Below, piece after piece: positions 19,206-29,551 of a stretch of 64,000 nucleotides of DNA. This stretch comes from Nitrospirota bacterium (GTDB taxonomy: Bacteria; Nitrospirota; UBA9217). The translations under genes were made by a program, and so were the position numbers. The stretch covers positions 47,739 through 111,738 of the forward strand of contig JAOUEV010000005.1 of assembly GCA_029858565.1 (NCBI GenBank), written 5' to 3'. The notes below the pieces were generated by a model, which was given only the letters and a program-made list of their open reading frames with translations, did no database searches and was not told where the DNA came from. The stretch's first letter is position 1. Each line of letters starts with the position of its first letter.

Positions 19206-21137
19206 ATGACCATCAGCAAGATCCTCGGCACCAGCGGCGCTGTTGCCCGGGCAATGGGCCCGGACTTCGAGGAGCGGCCGCAGCAGCTCCAGATGGCCGA
19301 AGCCGTGCTCCGGTCCCTCCAGGCGAAGAACCATCTGATCGTCGAGGCGGGCACGGGCGTGGGCAAAAGCCTCGCCTACCTCGTGCCGCTCGTGCTCTGG
19401 GCCCGCGAGGAAAACTGCCGCGTTGTGGTGGCGACGTACACCAAGGCGCTCCAGCAGCAGATCATCCAGAAGGACATCCCCTTTCTCAAGAAAGTGCTCG
19501 GCGACTTTCGCGCGGCCCTGTGCGTGGGCGGGGAGAACTATCTCTGCCTCCGCAGGTTCGACCAGCTCCGGATGCACGATCTCTACGAGCAGTCCGATGT
19601 GGAGCCGCTGAACCGGCTTTTCGAATGGTCCACCGGCACCAGGACCGGCCTCAGGAGCGAACTGAACTTCGAGCCGCCTGCCGGGCTGTGGGCAAAAGCC
19701 TCGCGCGAAGCGGACCTCTGCTTTAACCGGGACTGTTCCTATTACAAGGAATGCTTTTACCAGCGGGGGAAACTGCTGGAGCAGCAGGCCCAGGTGCTTG
19801 TGGCGAACCACCATCTCTTCTTCGCGGACCTGGCGACCGGCGGCAATGTCCTGCCCCAGCACCGCGCCGTGGTGTTCGACGAGGCACATCAGATCGAGGA
19901 TGTTGCCACGGACTACCTGGGCATCGAGATCTCCAATTATTCCGTGCGCCATCTTCTCGATAACCTGTTGAGCCAGCGGACCAGGAAAGGCCTGCTCACC
20001 CGGCTGAAGGCCCCGGGGCCGGAGGTCCAGGCCGCCCGGGAGATCGTGGACGGGCTGCGCCAGAGCGCGGAGAACTTCTTCCTGAACCTGCATGAAGTGC
20101 TTCGTCATGACCCGGTGCAGCGCGTACGGAAGCCGGACATCGTGCCGGACATCCTGAGCGACCACCTGGCGCTGCTCAAGGACGCCCTGCTCAGCCTCAC
20201 GGTGGAAACCCATGAAGAGGAACAGGAAATAAAGGCCTTTGCCGGACGCGCCGCAGGCCTCGCCGCCGCCATCCGGCACAACCTCGCCCAGAACCAGGAG
20301 GGTTTTGTGTACTGGGCCGAGCGCGAGAGCAAGCGGTACCGCCTGGTCGCTTCGCCCATCGACATCGCGGACACGCTTCGCGAGCACCTTTTCGGCAAGC
20401 TGGACTCGGCCATCCTGACCTCGGCCACGCTTTCGTCCGCCGGTTCCTTCACCTACATCAAGGGACGGATCGGCCTGGACGAGCCGACCGAGCTTTTGCT
20501 TGATTCTCCTTTTGACTTCGAGAAGCAGGCGTTGCTCTATGTATCCCCGGGCCTCGACGACCAGCAGGCGGAAGGCTACCAGCAGCGGTTCGACCGGGAA
20601 CTCCTGGCTGTTCTCGGCACCACGCGGGGACGGACCCTGGCGCTGTTCACGAGCTATGGCCAGATGAGAAAATCCGCGGAGACCGTCAGGCGGGAGTTGC
20701 CGGACATCACGATCCTGTGCCAGGGGGAAATGCCCGCCTACCGGCTGATCGAGCAGTTCAAGGAACGATCAGCAACCGTGCTCTTCGGCACTGCATCGTT
20801 CTGGCAGGGCATCGATATCCCCGGAGACGCGCTCCAATGCGTCGTGATCGCCAAGCTCCCCTTTGCCGTGCCTGACGAACCCCTGATCGAGGCGCGCATG
20901 GAGCGGCTCAAGAACCCTTTTTTCGAGTACCAGGTGCCCCAGGCCACGCTGCTCTTCCGCCAGGGATTCGGCAGGCTGATCCGGACCAAGACCGACCGGG
21001 GCGTAGTCGCGGTGCTTGATTCGCGTATTATGACCAAGAACTACGGCAAGTGGTTCCTCCGGTCCCTGCCCAAATGCAGGATCACCGACGACCGGGAGGA
21101 GTTCGCCGCTTTTTTCAGAAGCCTGCAAAAGGATTAG
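19206..21137 (+). CDS. ATP-dependent helicase, DinG/XPD family
   Basis: LIVEAGTGVGKSLAYLVPL, four-Cys Fe-S region (CVGGENYLC...CFNRDCSYYKEC), VVFDEAHQIED, QGFGRLIRTKTDRGVVAVLDSR. Confidence 0.93.
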   Translation: MTISKILGTSGAVARAMGPDFEERPQQLQMAEAVLRSLQAKNHLIVEAGTGVGKSLAYLVPLVLWAREENCRVVVATYTKALQQQIIQKDIPFLKKVLGDFRAALCVGGENYLCLRRFDQLRMHDLYEQSDVEPLNRLFEWSTGTRTGLRSELNFEPPAGLWAKASREADLCFNRDCSYYKECFYQRGKLLEQQAQVLVANHHLFFADLATGGNVLPQHRAVVFDEAHQIEDVATDYLGIEISNYSVRHLLDNLLSQRTRKGLLTRLKAPGPEVQAAREIVDGLRQSAENFFLNLHEVLRHDPVQRVRKPDIVPDILSDHLALLKDALLSLTVETHEEEQEIKAFAGRAAGLAAAIRHNLAQNQEGFVYWAERESKRYRLVASPIDIADTLREHLFGKLDSAILTSATLSSAGSFTYIKGRIGLDEPTELLLDSPFDFEKQALLYVSPGLDDQQAEGYQQRFDRELLAVLGTTRGRTLALFTSYGQMRKSAETVRRELPDITILCQGEMPAYRLIEQFKERSATVLFGTASFWQGIDIPGDALQCVVIAKLPFAVPDEPLIEARMERLKNPFFEYQVPQATLLFRQGFGRLIRTKTDRGVVAVLDSRIMTKNYGKWFLRSLPKCRITDDREEFAAFFRSLQKD

Positions 21138-21157
21138 ACGGCAAAAAACACAGCAGA

Positions 21158-21322
21158 TCCTTTTTTTCGCGCAAAGCCGCAAAGGCGCAAAGAAATTCTC
21201 CTATGAGGCGCCTAGGATACTTTTCTTCATTTGAATTGCCGGGACATTGGATGTTTTTTATCGTTTTGAACTTCGCTCGCGCCATTCTTTGCGGGCTTTG
21301 CGGCTTTGCGCGAGATAAAAGG
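21158..21322. repeat. Inverted pair of CGCAAAG-type short-unit repeats
   Basis: Left tttcgcgcaaagccgcaaaggcgcaaag (~21165-21192); right ctttgcgggctttgcggctttgcgcgag (~21287-21315), inverted. Confidence 0.85.
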
Positions 21323-21390
21323 TTTCGACTCTCATGTATTGAATAGTATTGCGGCAAGCAGGACAACCCGCAGATCACGAGGAGCTTCAC

Positions 21391-22422
21391 ATGCAACTGC
21401 ACTTCACCCGAACCAACGGCCTTGTTGACGAGGCCATCGACCGGCTCATCAGCCAGGCCGAGGGCGTGCGCAGGCCGGAGTATGTGCGCGAAATGATCCT
21501 GTCAGCGCTCAAGGCCGGGCAGGAGGACGATGAGCGCGCTGACATCAAGCTCATGAACTCCACGCTCAAGGAGATGCGGTTCACGGCCAAGGTGTTCGGC
21601 CCCTACCGCCAGGTGCGCAAGGTGACGGTCTTCGGTTCCGCGCGCACTTCGCCCGATGAACCTGTTTACCAGATGGCACAGGATTTCGGGCGGGCGCTTG
21701 CCGCAGCCGGGTTCATGGCCATAACCGGAGGAGGAGGCGGGATCATGCGCGCTGTGAACGAGGGAGCGGGTCCCGAGCACTCCTTTGGCGTGAACATCAG
21801 GCTCCCTTTTGAACAGAACCCGAATCCCGTGCTGGCCGGAAATCCACGGCTGATCACTTATAAGTATTTTTTCAACCGCAAGGTCGCTTTCCTGAAAGAG
21901 GCTCACGCAATAGCCCTGTTCCCCGGCGGATTCGGCACACTTGATGAGGCAATGGAAACCCTCACCCTGGTCCAGACAGGCAAACGTGATCCCCTGCCGC
22001 TCATTCTGATCGACGAGCCCGGAGGCTCGTACTGGAAAGCCTGGATACGGTTCTTTGAAGAGGAAATGCTGACACGGGGATATGTGACTGGGTCGGATTT
22101 CGATCTCTTTGAGCGGGTCGATTCGATCGAGGCCGCTGTGGAAAAGATCAAGCACTTCTACAAACGGTACCACAGCCTGCGGTACGTGGAAGACCGGCTG
22201 GTTGTACGGCTCCTGGCTCCGCTTGAGCCGGACCAGGTCCGGGACCTGCAGGAGAGATTCCGGGATATGCTTGCACCGGGCGGCAGGATGGAGCTGTCAA
22301 GCGCAGACGAGGCCGAGGCCGGCGAAGAGGAGATCATCAGGCTGCCGCGGCTGGTCGTGGACTTCAACCGCAGGGATTTCGGCAGGCTCAGGAATTTGAT
22401 CAACGCGATCAACGAGTACTGA
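21391..22422 (+). CDS. LOG family Rossmann-fold protein
   Basis: VTVFGSARTSPDEPVYQMAQDFGRALAAAGFMAITGGGGGIMRAVNEGA...ALFPGGFGTLDEAMETLTLVQTGK. Confidence 0.93.
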   Translation: MQLHFTRTNGLVDEAIDRLISQAEGVRRPEYVREMILSALKAGQEDDERADIKLMNSTLKEMRFTAKVFGPYRQVRKVTVFGSARTSPDEPVYQMAQDFGRALAAAGFMAITGGGGGIMRAVNEGAGPEHSFGVNIRLPFEQNPNPVLAGNPRLITYKYFFNRKVAFLKEAHAIALFPGGFGTLDEAMETLTLVQTGKRDPLPLILIDEPGGSYWKAWIRFFEEEMLTRGYVTGSDFDLFERVDSIEAAVEKIKHFYKRYHSLRYVEDRLVVRLLAPLEPDQVRDLQERFRDMLAPGGRMELSSADEAEAGEEEIIRLPRLVVDFNRRDFGRLRNLINAINEY

Positions 22423-22431
22423 GGCGGCCTG

Positions 22432-22860
22432 CTACCGCACGTACTCGGTCAGAAAATGCACCTGCGCCTGGAGCTTCTTCACGTGCGCCCTCACCACGTC
22501 GCGGATCGAGATGAGCCCCACGATCTCTCCTTCGTCCACGATCGGCATGTGCCGGAAGTTCTTCTGAACCATCACCGCCATGACGTAGTCGTTCTGATCG
22601 TCCGCCTCGGCCACGAGCAGGTTCTCGCTCTTGACCATGATGTCCGCGACGCGCACGCCGTCCAGGTCGCAGCCGGTCCTTCCCAGGATGCGCACCACAT
22701 CCCGTTCCGTCACGATGCCGCAGAGCTTGCCGTCATCCTCCACGAGCAGGGCGCCGATGTTCTTGTCCATCATGATCCGCGCCACCTCGGGAATGCCCGT
22801 GTCCACGTCCACGGTCAGCACTTCGCTGCCTTTTTCCTTCAGAATATCCCGCATGGTCAT
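22432..22860 (-). CDS. CBS domain protein
   Basis: Two CBS repeats: GALLVEDDGKLCGIVTERDVVR and HMPIVDEGEIVGLISIRDVVR. Confidence 0.93.
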   Translation of the reverse strand: MTMRDILKEKGSEVLTVDVDTGIPEVARIMMDKNIGALLVEDDGKLCGIVTERDVVRILGRTGCDLDGVRVADIMVKSENLLVAEADDQNDYVMAVMVQKNFRHMPIVDEGEIVGLISIRDVVRAHVKKLQAQVHFLTEYVR

Positions 22861-22912
22861 AGAAATGACCTCCTAACCCGGACAAACCGGAACCAATACA
22901 GAGTCAAGATCG

Positions 22913-23002
22913 ATCTCGCGCAAAGCCGCAAAGGCCGCAAAGGAATTCACCGGTTATGAATTACTTCGCCTTTCTTTGCGACTTCGCGTCTTTGCGAGAG
23001 AA
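22913..23002. repeat. Second inverted pair of CGCAAAG-type repeats
   Basis: ctcgcgcaaagccgcaaaggccgcaaagg ... cctttctttgcgacttcgcgtctttgcgagag. Confidence 0.85.
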
Positions 23003-23050
23003 CAGCCTTTGTCTTTCGATTCTTGCTCTTTCATATATCTTTTTCAGCTG

Positions 23051-24562
23051 CTAATTCAGAAAATTCATCGTCAGCTTGCTCAGACTGTCCAACGGCGTCC
23101 AGTAGAGGCCGAAGAGCAGCGTCAGGAACGTCAGGACCCCGAGCACGGCATAGGAAACGTAGCGCTCCGTCGTCATGGCCGAGAGCGGCGCTCCCTTCAC
23201 CCGCTTGGACAGGAACATCATTTTTACAACCCGGGCATAGTAGAAGAGCGAAATGACGGTGTTCAACACCGCCACGACTGCGAGCCAGTATAAGCCGGGC
23301 CCCTTCTTGATCACCGCCATCAGCAGGTAAACCTTGCCGATGAACCCGGCAAAGGGCGGGATGCCTGCCAGGGAAAAGAGCGCTATGGCCATGGCGGACG
23401 CCAGAAAAGCCCCCTGGGGGCCCTTCCATCCCAGCCCTTCGTACCCGTCGAGACGTTCGGTGTAGTATTCGTTCGCTATCACGATGGCCACCAGGAACGC
23501 CGCCAGGTTCATGAGCAGGTACACGGCGAAATAGAAGAACACGGCGCTGATCCCGAAGGCGCTCCGGCTCGCAACGGCCATGAGGGCATAGCCCGCGTGG
23601 GCGATGCTGGAGTAGGCCAGCAGCCGCTTGATGTTCCGCTGCGGCAGCGCCGCGAGGTTCCCCACGGTCATGGTGAGCGCGGAAAGGACCGCGATGGTGA
23701 AGGTCCAGTCGAACTGCGCCGCCGGCGGCGCCTCGGCCTGGGCTCCCACACCGAAGACCTGGTAGAGCACCCGCATCAGGATCGCGAAGCCTGCCGCCTT
23801 GGGCCCCACGGACAAAAAAGCGCTGAACGCGGTCGGCGCGCCTTCGTACACGTCGGGGCTCCAGAGATGGAACGGGAACGCCGCGATCTTGAAGCCCAGG
23901 CCGGTGAGGATGAAGGCGATGGAGATGAACAGCATGGACCCGGACACCTGGTTTGCAACAAGGTACGCTCTGATCGCGCTGAAATCCAGGGAACCGGTCA
24001 GGCCGTAGAGCAGTGAAAAGCCGTAGATCATCACCCCGGATGCGACCGCGCCGTAGAGCAGGTACTTCACCGCGGCCTCGGTGGTGCGCTCGTCGCGGTC
24101 CACGAAACCGGTCAAGAGGTAGGACGTGAAACTCAGGAGTTCCATGCCGAGATAGAGCATCAAAATGTTGTTCGAAGCAATGAACAGCATCATGCCGAGG
24201 CAGAGAGAAAGCGCGAGCACCGTGTACTCCATCGAGTCACGGAACCGCTTCGACGTTTCGCGCGCCAGCAGGGAAAAGAGGAGAAACAGAATACCCGAGA
24301 CCAGGCAGAGGATCTTGAACAGACGGCCCAGGCTGTCGCTCCGGAGAAGACCATGGAATATCTCCGTTGAGCCGGGGCGGGTCGCGCAGGCGACAATTTC
24401 GAGCGCGAGCGTCACCGCAAGCCCGAATATTCCCAGCGAGTAATAGAGACCGGGCGTTCCCTGCTCCTTCCTGATCAAGAGGCTTGCAGCAAGCAGCAGG
24501 ATGATGTAGACCGACAGGAACCCTTCGGATGCGAAGTATGTGAGACTTTCGAGGTTATTCAT
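23051..24562 (-). CDS. nuoN: NADH-quinone oxidoreductase subunit N
   Basis: Proton-pumping antiporter-like family; order L-M-N. Confidence 0.95.
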   Translation of the reverse strand: MNNLESLTYFASEGFLSVYIILLLAASLLIRKEQGTPGLYYSLGIFGLAVTLALEIVACATRPGSTEIFHGLLRSDSLGRLFKILCLVSGILFLLFSLLARETSKRFRDSMEYTVLALSLCLGMMLFIASNNILMLYLGMELLSFTSYLLTGFVDRDERTTEAAVKYLLYGAVASGVMIYGFSLLYGLTGSLDFSAIRAYLVANQVSGSMLFISIAFILTGLGFKIAAFPFHLWSPDVYEGAPTAFSAFLSVGPKAAGFAILMRVLYQVFGVGAQAEAPPAAQFDWTFTIAVLSALTMTVGNLAALPQRNIKRLLAYSSIAHAGYALMAVASRSAFGISAVFFYFAVYLLMNLAAFLVAIVIANEYYTERLDGYEGLGWKGPQGAFLASAMAIALFSLAGIPPFAGFIGKVYLLMAVIKKGPGLYWLAVVAVLNTVISLFYYARVVKMMFLSKRVKGAPLSAMTTERYVSYAVLGVLTFLTLLFGLYWTPLDSLSKLTMNFLN

Positions 24563-24571
24563 GATTGATAC

Positions 24572-26071
24572 CTACAATGCCGCCACCACCAGCGCATTCA
24601 GCGATCCCAGCGTGGACTTCATCAGGTTCAGCACCGGATGAGGGAATACGCCCAGGACCACGACCAGGACCGCGAGCGGAGCAAGGCTTGCTATTTCCCG
24701 GCCGGTCAGGTCCGGCAATAAAGCATACTTCTGGTTTACCGCGCCGAGGAAGACCCGCTGCAGGGTCCAGAGGCAATAGGCGGCCGTAATGATCACGCCG
24801 GTCGCCGCGATGACCGCAAGCACGGTGTGCGTCTTGAAAGCGCCCAGGAGCACGAGCGCCTCGCTGATGAAGCTGTTCAGACCGGGCAGGCCCAGGGCCG
24901 CGAAGAAGGCCAGGAAAGTCACGAAAGCATAATTCGGCGTCACCGACGCAAGCCCGCCGAAGCCTTCGATCTCGCGGTGGTGCGCCCGGTCGTAGACCAC
25001 GCCCACAAGCAGGAACAGCATCGCGGTCACCACCCCGTGATTGAACATCTGGAGCACCGCGCCGTTCAGACCTTCGTCGGTGAAGCTCGCCATGCCGAGC
25101 ATCACGTAGCCCATGTGGCTGATGCTGGAGTAGGCCACGAGCTTCTTCAGGTCCTTTTGCGCCATGGCGCAGAGCGCGCCGTAGATGATGTTGATCGTGC
25201 CGATCACCGCCATGACCGTTGCCATGGAGCGGGTGACGTCGGGCAGCAGGCTGAAGTTGATCCGAAGGATGCCGTAGGTGCCCATCTTGAGCAGGATGCC
25301 CGCCAGCACCACGCTGATAGCGGTCGGCGCCTCCACGTGCGCATCGGGCAGCCAGGTGTGGAAGGGGAACAGCGGAACCTTGATCGCGAAGCCGATGAAG
25401 AGCCCCCACCAGAGGATCGCCCGGTAGCCCAGGACGCTGCTGTTCCTTGCCAGCTCCGTGAGATCAAAGGTGTGCGGAGTCGAGACCAGGTAGGCATAGA
25501 TGATCACCAGCAGCATCAGCACCGAGCCGACCAGGGTATAGATGAAGAACTTGATCGCCGCATACTCCTTTCGAGGCCCCCCCCAGATGCCGATCAGAAA
25601 GTACATGGGCAGCAGCATCACTTCCCAGAATATGAAGAACAGGAAGAAATCGAGGGCAACGAAGACCCCCATCATCCCGGTCTCGAGCAGCAGGAACAGG
25701 AAGTGGTATCCCTTGACGCCCTTTTCGATGTTCCAGGAAGCCAGGATGCAGAGCGGGCAGATCAGCGCGCACAGCAGGATCATGGGAATGCTCAGGCCGT
25801 CAACGCCCACGAAATAGTTGATATTGAAGTCCCGGATCCAGGCGTGCTTCTCCACGAACTGAATGCCCGCTTCCGTGGTGAATCCCGACGAAGATGTGTT
25901 GAATCCGGCGAACAGCATGCCGGCCAACAGCAGCGGGATCAGGGTGAAAACGAGGGCGGTCCGGCGGATCGCGTCTTTCCGGTCACGGGGGATCAGCAGC
26001 ACGACCGCGCCGCCAAGAAGCGGGAGAAAGGTGATGAGCGTCAGAATATGATTATGAATGAACTCCGTCAT
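24572..26071 (-). CDS. nuoM: NADH-quinone oxidoreductase subunit M
   Basis: FVGVDGLSIPMILLCALICPLCILASW...LPDAHVEAPTAISVVLAGILLKMGTYG; start at internal MTEFIHNH (26071). Confidence 0.96.
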   Translation of the reverse strand: MTEFIHNHILTLITFLPLLGGAVVLLIPRDRKDAIRRTALVFTLIPLLLAGMLFAGFNTSSSGFTTEAGIQFVEKHAWIRDFNINYFVGVDGLSIPMILLCALICPLCILASWNIEKGVKGYHFLFLLLETGMMGVFVALDFFLFFIFWEVMLLPMYFLIGIWGGPRKEYAAIKFFIYTLVGSVLMLLVIIYAYLVSTPHTFDLTELARNSSVLGYRAILWWGLFIGFAIKVPLFPFHTWLPDAHVEAPTAISVVLAGILLKMGTYGILRINFSLLPDVTRSMATVMAVIGTINIIYGALCAMAQKDLKKLVAYSSISHMGYVMLGMASFTDEGLNGAVLQMFNHGVVTAMLFLLVGVVYDRAHHREIEGFGGLASVTPNYAFVTFLAFFAALGLPGLNSFISEALVLLGAFKTHTVLAVIAATGVIITAAYCLWTLQRVFLGAVNQKYALLPDLTGREIASLAPLAVLVVVLGVFPHPVLNLMKSTLGSLNALVVAAL

Positions 26072-26088
26072 GTACGATCTCCTTTGCC

Positions 26089-28167
26089 TTAAACCGTCAT
26101 CAGCCGGATCACAATCCCCAGCGCCACCATGCAGACCAGCACCAGCACGTACACCTGCACCCTGCCAGTCTGCAGCTTGCGCACCTGTTCGCCGAAAGAG
26201 AGCGTCGAGTCGGCAACAAGGTTCACGGCGCCGTCCACGTAGGCCTGATCGAACCAACCGGCGATCCGCGCTTGCGTCCTGAGCGCGAGCCCGCTCACAT
26301 TCACCAGCAGGTCGATGACGTGCCGGTCGAACAGGGCAAGGACGCGGCTCAGGATCTTCGTGCCGGTCACGAACAGGGCGCCGTAGATCTCATCGATATA
26401 ATATTTGTTGTACACCAGCCGGTGAACGGGGCCGAGCCGTTCGGCCAGCATCACCGGGATGTCCGGCCTGGCCAGGTAGAAGAGATAAGCCAGTCCTCCC
26501 CCTGCCAGGGCAGCGCAAACCGACGCAGCCATGAGTACATACTCAATGGGATCGTGCGTCCCTGCGGTCCCGTGATGACCAAGAACCGGGGCCAGGAATT
26601 CGGCGATCCGGTTCGACCCTCCCAAGGCCGCTGGCACGCCGACTAGACCGGCTGCTGCCGAGAAACCTGCAAGGATGATAAGAGGAACCGTGATCGCGGC
26701 CGGCGATTCAGATATCACGCGATCATGAGCATGCTCACCGTGGTCGTCATGATGGTTATGATGTGCATCCCGCCTCGTCTCACCGAAGAATGTCAGAAAG
26801 AGCAGCCGCGCCATATAGAATGCCGTGATGCCCGCTGTCAGGAACCCGGCGAACCAGAGGCCGGGATGGCCGTGTTCGCCGCTCCAGGCCTGCCACAGGA
26901 TCTCGTCCTTGCTGAAGAAGCCGGAGAGCGGAGGCATGCCCATGATGGCAGCAGTGGCGAGAGCAAAGGTTGCGAAGGTCCTGGGCATGTGCTTCCGGAG
27001 ACCGCCCATCTTCCTGATGTCCTGCTCATGGTGCATGCCCAGGATCACGCTGCCCGCGCCCAGGAACAAACAGGCCTTGAAAAACGCGTGAGTCATGACG
27101 TGGAACAGACCGGCTGACCAGGCCCCGACGCCCATGGCGAGAAACATATAGCCGAGCTGGCTCACCGTGGAATAAGCAAGCACCTTCTTAATGTCGTTCT
27201 GGAGGCATCCCATGGTCGCGGCAAGCAAGGCGGTTCCCGCGCCCGTAACCGCGATCACCGCCATTGCCGTGTGGCTCATGGAGAACAGGAAGTTCAGCCT
27301 GCCGACCATATACACGCCCGCGGTCACCATGGTCGCGGCGTGGATCAGCGCGCTGACCGGTGTGGGGCCGGCCATGGCGTCAGGCAGCCAGACGTAGAGC
27401 GGGATCTGGGCAGATTTGCCGGTCGCGCCGAGGAAAAGCGCCAGGCAGATCACGGTCGCGAGGCTTGCGCCGAAGATCGTGGCGTCCTTCAAAAGGTGGG
27501 CATGTTCGGCAAGATACGAAAAACTCAGGATCGACGTCCCGGCGGACGGTCCTGCTGCCTTCGCAAGAAACCAGTAGAGCAGGAATAGACCTGCAATGAA
27601 CCCGAAATCACCCACCCGGTTCACGATAAATGCTTTGTTCGCTGCCGTGGTATTTTGTTTCTCCTGAAACCAGAACCCGATCAGGAGGTACGAGCAGAGC
27701 CCCACCCCTTCCCATCCCACGAACATGAGCAGCGCATTCTCAGCCAGCACCAGAATGAGCATGGAAAAGACGAACAGGTTCAAATAGGCGAAATACCGCG
27801 AGATCCCCTGGTCGCCGTGCATGTACGCGGTTGAGTACACATGGATCAGGAACCCGATCCCCGTGATGATCAGCAGCATCATTGCGCTCAAGGGGTCGAA
27901 GAGGAACGCTATCTCGACCTGCAGCGTTCCCAGGCTCATCCAGGTGTAGGCATGATTGACGATCGCAGCGCCGTGGCTGCCGGCAACGACGATGAATGCA
28001 GCCGTGGACAGCAGAAAGGACAGGAAGACCATCGCGGAGGCGATATATCCCGATGCCGTCCCGCCGAACCGCTCCCGGAGCCGCTTTCCGAAGAAACCGT
28101 TCACCACCGCACCCAGCAGGGGGAGCAGAACGATGATAAAACCATATGATTTAATAAAATAGGTCAT
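26089..28167 (-). CDS. nuoL: NADH-quinone oxidoreductase subunit L
   Basis: LPDAMAGPTPVSALIHAATMVTAGVYMV...HAFFKACLFLGAGSVI. Confidence 0.96.
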   Translation of the reverse strand: MTYFIKSYGFIIVLLPLLGAVVNGFFGKRLRERFGGTASGYIASAMVFLSFLLSTAAFIVVAGSHGAAIVNHAYTWMSLGTLQVEIAFLFDPLSAMMLLIITGIGFLIHVYSTAYMHGDQGISRYFAYLNLFVFSMLILVLAENALLMFVGWEGVGLCSYLLIGFWFQEKQNTTAANKAFIVNRVGDFGFIAGLFLLYWFLAKAAGPSAGTSILSFSYLAEHAHLLKDATIFGASLATVICLALFLGATGKSAQIPLYVWLPDAMAGPTPVSALIHAATMVTAGVYMVGRLNFLFSMSHTAMAVIAVTGAGTALLAATMGCLQNDIKKVLAYSTVSQLGYMFLAMGVGAWSAGLFHVMTHAFFKACLFLGAGSVILGMHHEQDIRKMGGLRKHMPRTFATFALATAAIMGMPPLSGFFSKDEILWQAWSGEHGHPGLWFAGFLTAGITAFYMARLLFLTFFGETRRDAHHNHHDDHGEHAHDRVISESPAAITVPLIILAGFSAAAGLVGVPAALGGSNRIAEFLAPVLGHHGTAGTHDPIEYVLMAASVCAALAGGGLAYLFYLARPDIPVMLAERLGPVHRLVYNKYYIDEIYGALFVTGTKILSRVLALFDRHVIDLLVNVSGLALRTQARIAGWFDQAYVDGAVNLVADSTLSFGEQVRKLQTGRVQVYVLVLVCMVALGIVIRLMTV

Positions 28168-28221
28168 CTTAGTTATCGTCGATCTGTTCTAAAGGTTTTT
28201 AATCCGCATTCCGCAATCGGA

Positions 28222-28533
28222 TCACCATTTCAGCGTCGTAAGATTATCCGCATTGATGTCGCGGTACCGCTTGTAGATCGCCAGCAGCAGCGCCAGGGCT
28301 ATCGCCGCCTCGGCAGCCGCCAGCACGATCACGAACATCGAGACCATCTGTCCTTCCAGGTTGCGCGCGGTCAGCCTGCTGAAGGCCGCGAAGTTCAGGG
28401 CAGCGGAGTTCAGGATCAGCTCGATGCCCAGGAAGATGCCGATGATGCTCTTCTTCGAGACCACGGTCAGGAGACCGGCAAGGAACAGGATCAGGCTGAT
28501 GATGATATAGCTTGTAATGCCGGTCAGTTCCAT
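28222..28533 (-). CDS. nuoK: NADH-quinone oxidoreductase subunit K
   Basis: MELTGITSYIIISLILFLAGLL...KSIIGIFLGIELILNSAALNFAAF; start 28533. Confidence 0.95.
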   Translation of the reverse strand: MELTGITSYIIISLILFLAGLLTVVSKKSIIGIFLGIELILNSAALNFAAFSRLTARNLEGQMVSMFVIVLAAAEAAIALALLLAIYKRYRDINADNLTTLKW

Positions 28534-28544
28534 AGCGGTTCTCC

Positions 28545-29057
28545 CTATTGCACCGACCGCCGCGAGATCACGAGGCTGCCCACCAGGACCGCGAGCAGCA
28601 GGATCGAGACGATCTCGAAGGGCAGCAGATACTTGCTCAGGAGCAGGTCGCCCAGCCCCTTGATCGTGGTCGCGGGATAGGCCGCATTCCCGTTCATTGC
28701 CCAGCGGGCGCCCTTGAGCGCGTAGAGGAAGGAACCCAGGAGCGCCAGGGCCGCCGCGCCCGCAAGCGCCATGCGCGGGCCGGAGATCATGTTCGTCTTC
28801 CGGATCTCGTCCACGTTCTTCGTCAGCAGGATCGCGAAGAGCAGCAGCACCGACACCCCGCCGATGTACACCACCACCTGGGTGATCGCCAGGAACTCCG
28901 CATCCAGGAAGAAATAGAGCCCCGACGTTCCGAGGAAGGTGAAAAAGAGCGCGAACGCGGAGTAGAGCACGTTCCGCGAAAAAACCACGATCAGACACGG
29001 AATCGTCGTCAAAAGCGCCACGCAGAGAAATACGATGTCTCTCATTCCGATTTCCAT
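28545..29057 (-). CDS. nuoJ: NADH-quinone oxidoreductase subunit J
   Basis: SAFALFFTFLGTSGLYFFLDAEFLAITQVVVYIGGVSVLLLFAILL; start near 29057. Confidence 0.94.
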   Translation of the reverse strand: MEIGMRDIVFLCVALLTTIPCLIVVFSRNVLYSAFALFFTFLGTSGLYFFLDAEFLAITQVVVYIGGVSVLLLFAILLTKNVDEIRKTNMISGPRMALAGAAALALLGSFLYALKGARWAMNGNAAYPATTIKGLGDLLLSKYLLPFEIVSILLLAVLVGSLVISRRSVQ

Positions 29058-29077
29058 CAACTCTTCCTTCTTAATTC

Positions 29078-29551
29078 TTACTTCGTACTTACAGCTGCCA
29101 GCTTCGCCACCGGAACCGGACCGGTCACGTGCCGCACGCACAGCTCCTGCATGTTGAAACAGGCGCCCTCGAACCGCTTCGAGAACACCAGGGCGTTCGA
29201 CGGACACTCCTCCACGCAGAGCCCGCAGTACATGCACTTGGCCTGGTTCACGTCAAAGCGGGTGAGCATGCGGATCTCCGCGGTCTTTTCAACAGTGATC
29301 CTGATGCAGTTGATGGGACAGGCGCGCATGCACTGCATGCAGCCGATGCACTTGTCCAGGTCCAGCCGCAGGAAGCCGCGAAACCGGTCCGCCACGACGT
29401 CGGCAGCGGTCTTGCCCGGCCCCAGCCGGTCGGGATACTCCACGGTGATCGAGGGCTCCTTCACCCAGTAGCGGAGCGTGATCTTCATCCCGGCGATGGT
29501 GGTCGTGACCGCGTCGGCGATATTCCGGAAATATTCGGCAACCGCGTTCAT
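29078..29551 (-). CDS. nuoI: NADH-quinone oxidoreductase subunit I
   Basis: Two ferredoxin motifs CIGCMQCMRACP and CMYCGLCVEECP. Confidence 0.95.
   Translation of the reverse strand: MNAVAEYFRNIADAVTTTIAGMKITLRYWVKEPSITVEYPDRLGPGKTAADVVADRFRGFLRLDLDKCIGCMQCMRACPINCIRITVEKTAEIRMLTRFDVNQAKCMYCGLCVEECPSNALVFSKRFEGACFNMQELCVRHVTGPVPVAKLAAVSTK

Noticed and set aside
19152-20387. 411-aa minus-strand ORF
   Set aside because: Antisense to the DinG-type helicase, which has clear motifs.
24827-26092. 421-aa His/Gln/Glu-rich plus-strand ORF
   Set aside because: Antisense to nuoM; composition typical of a shadow frame.
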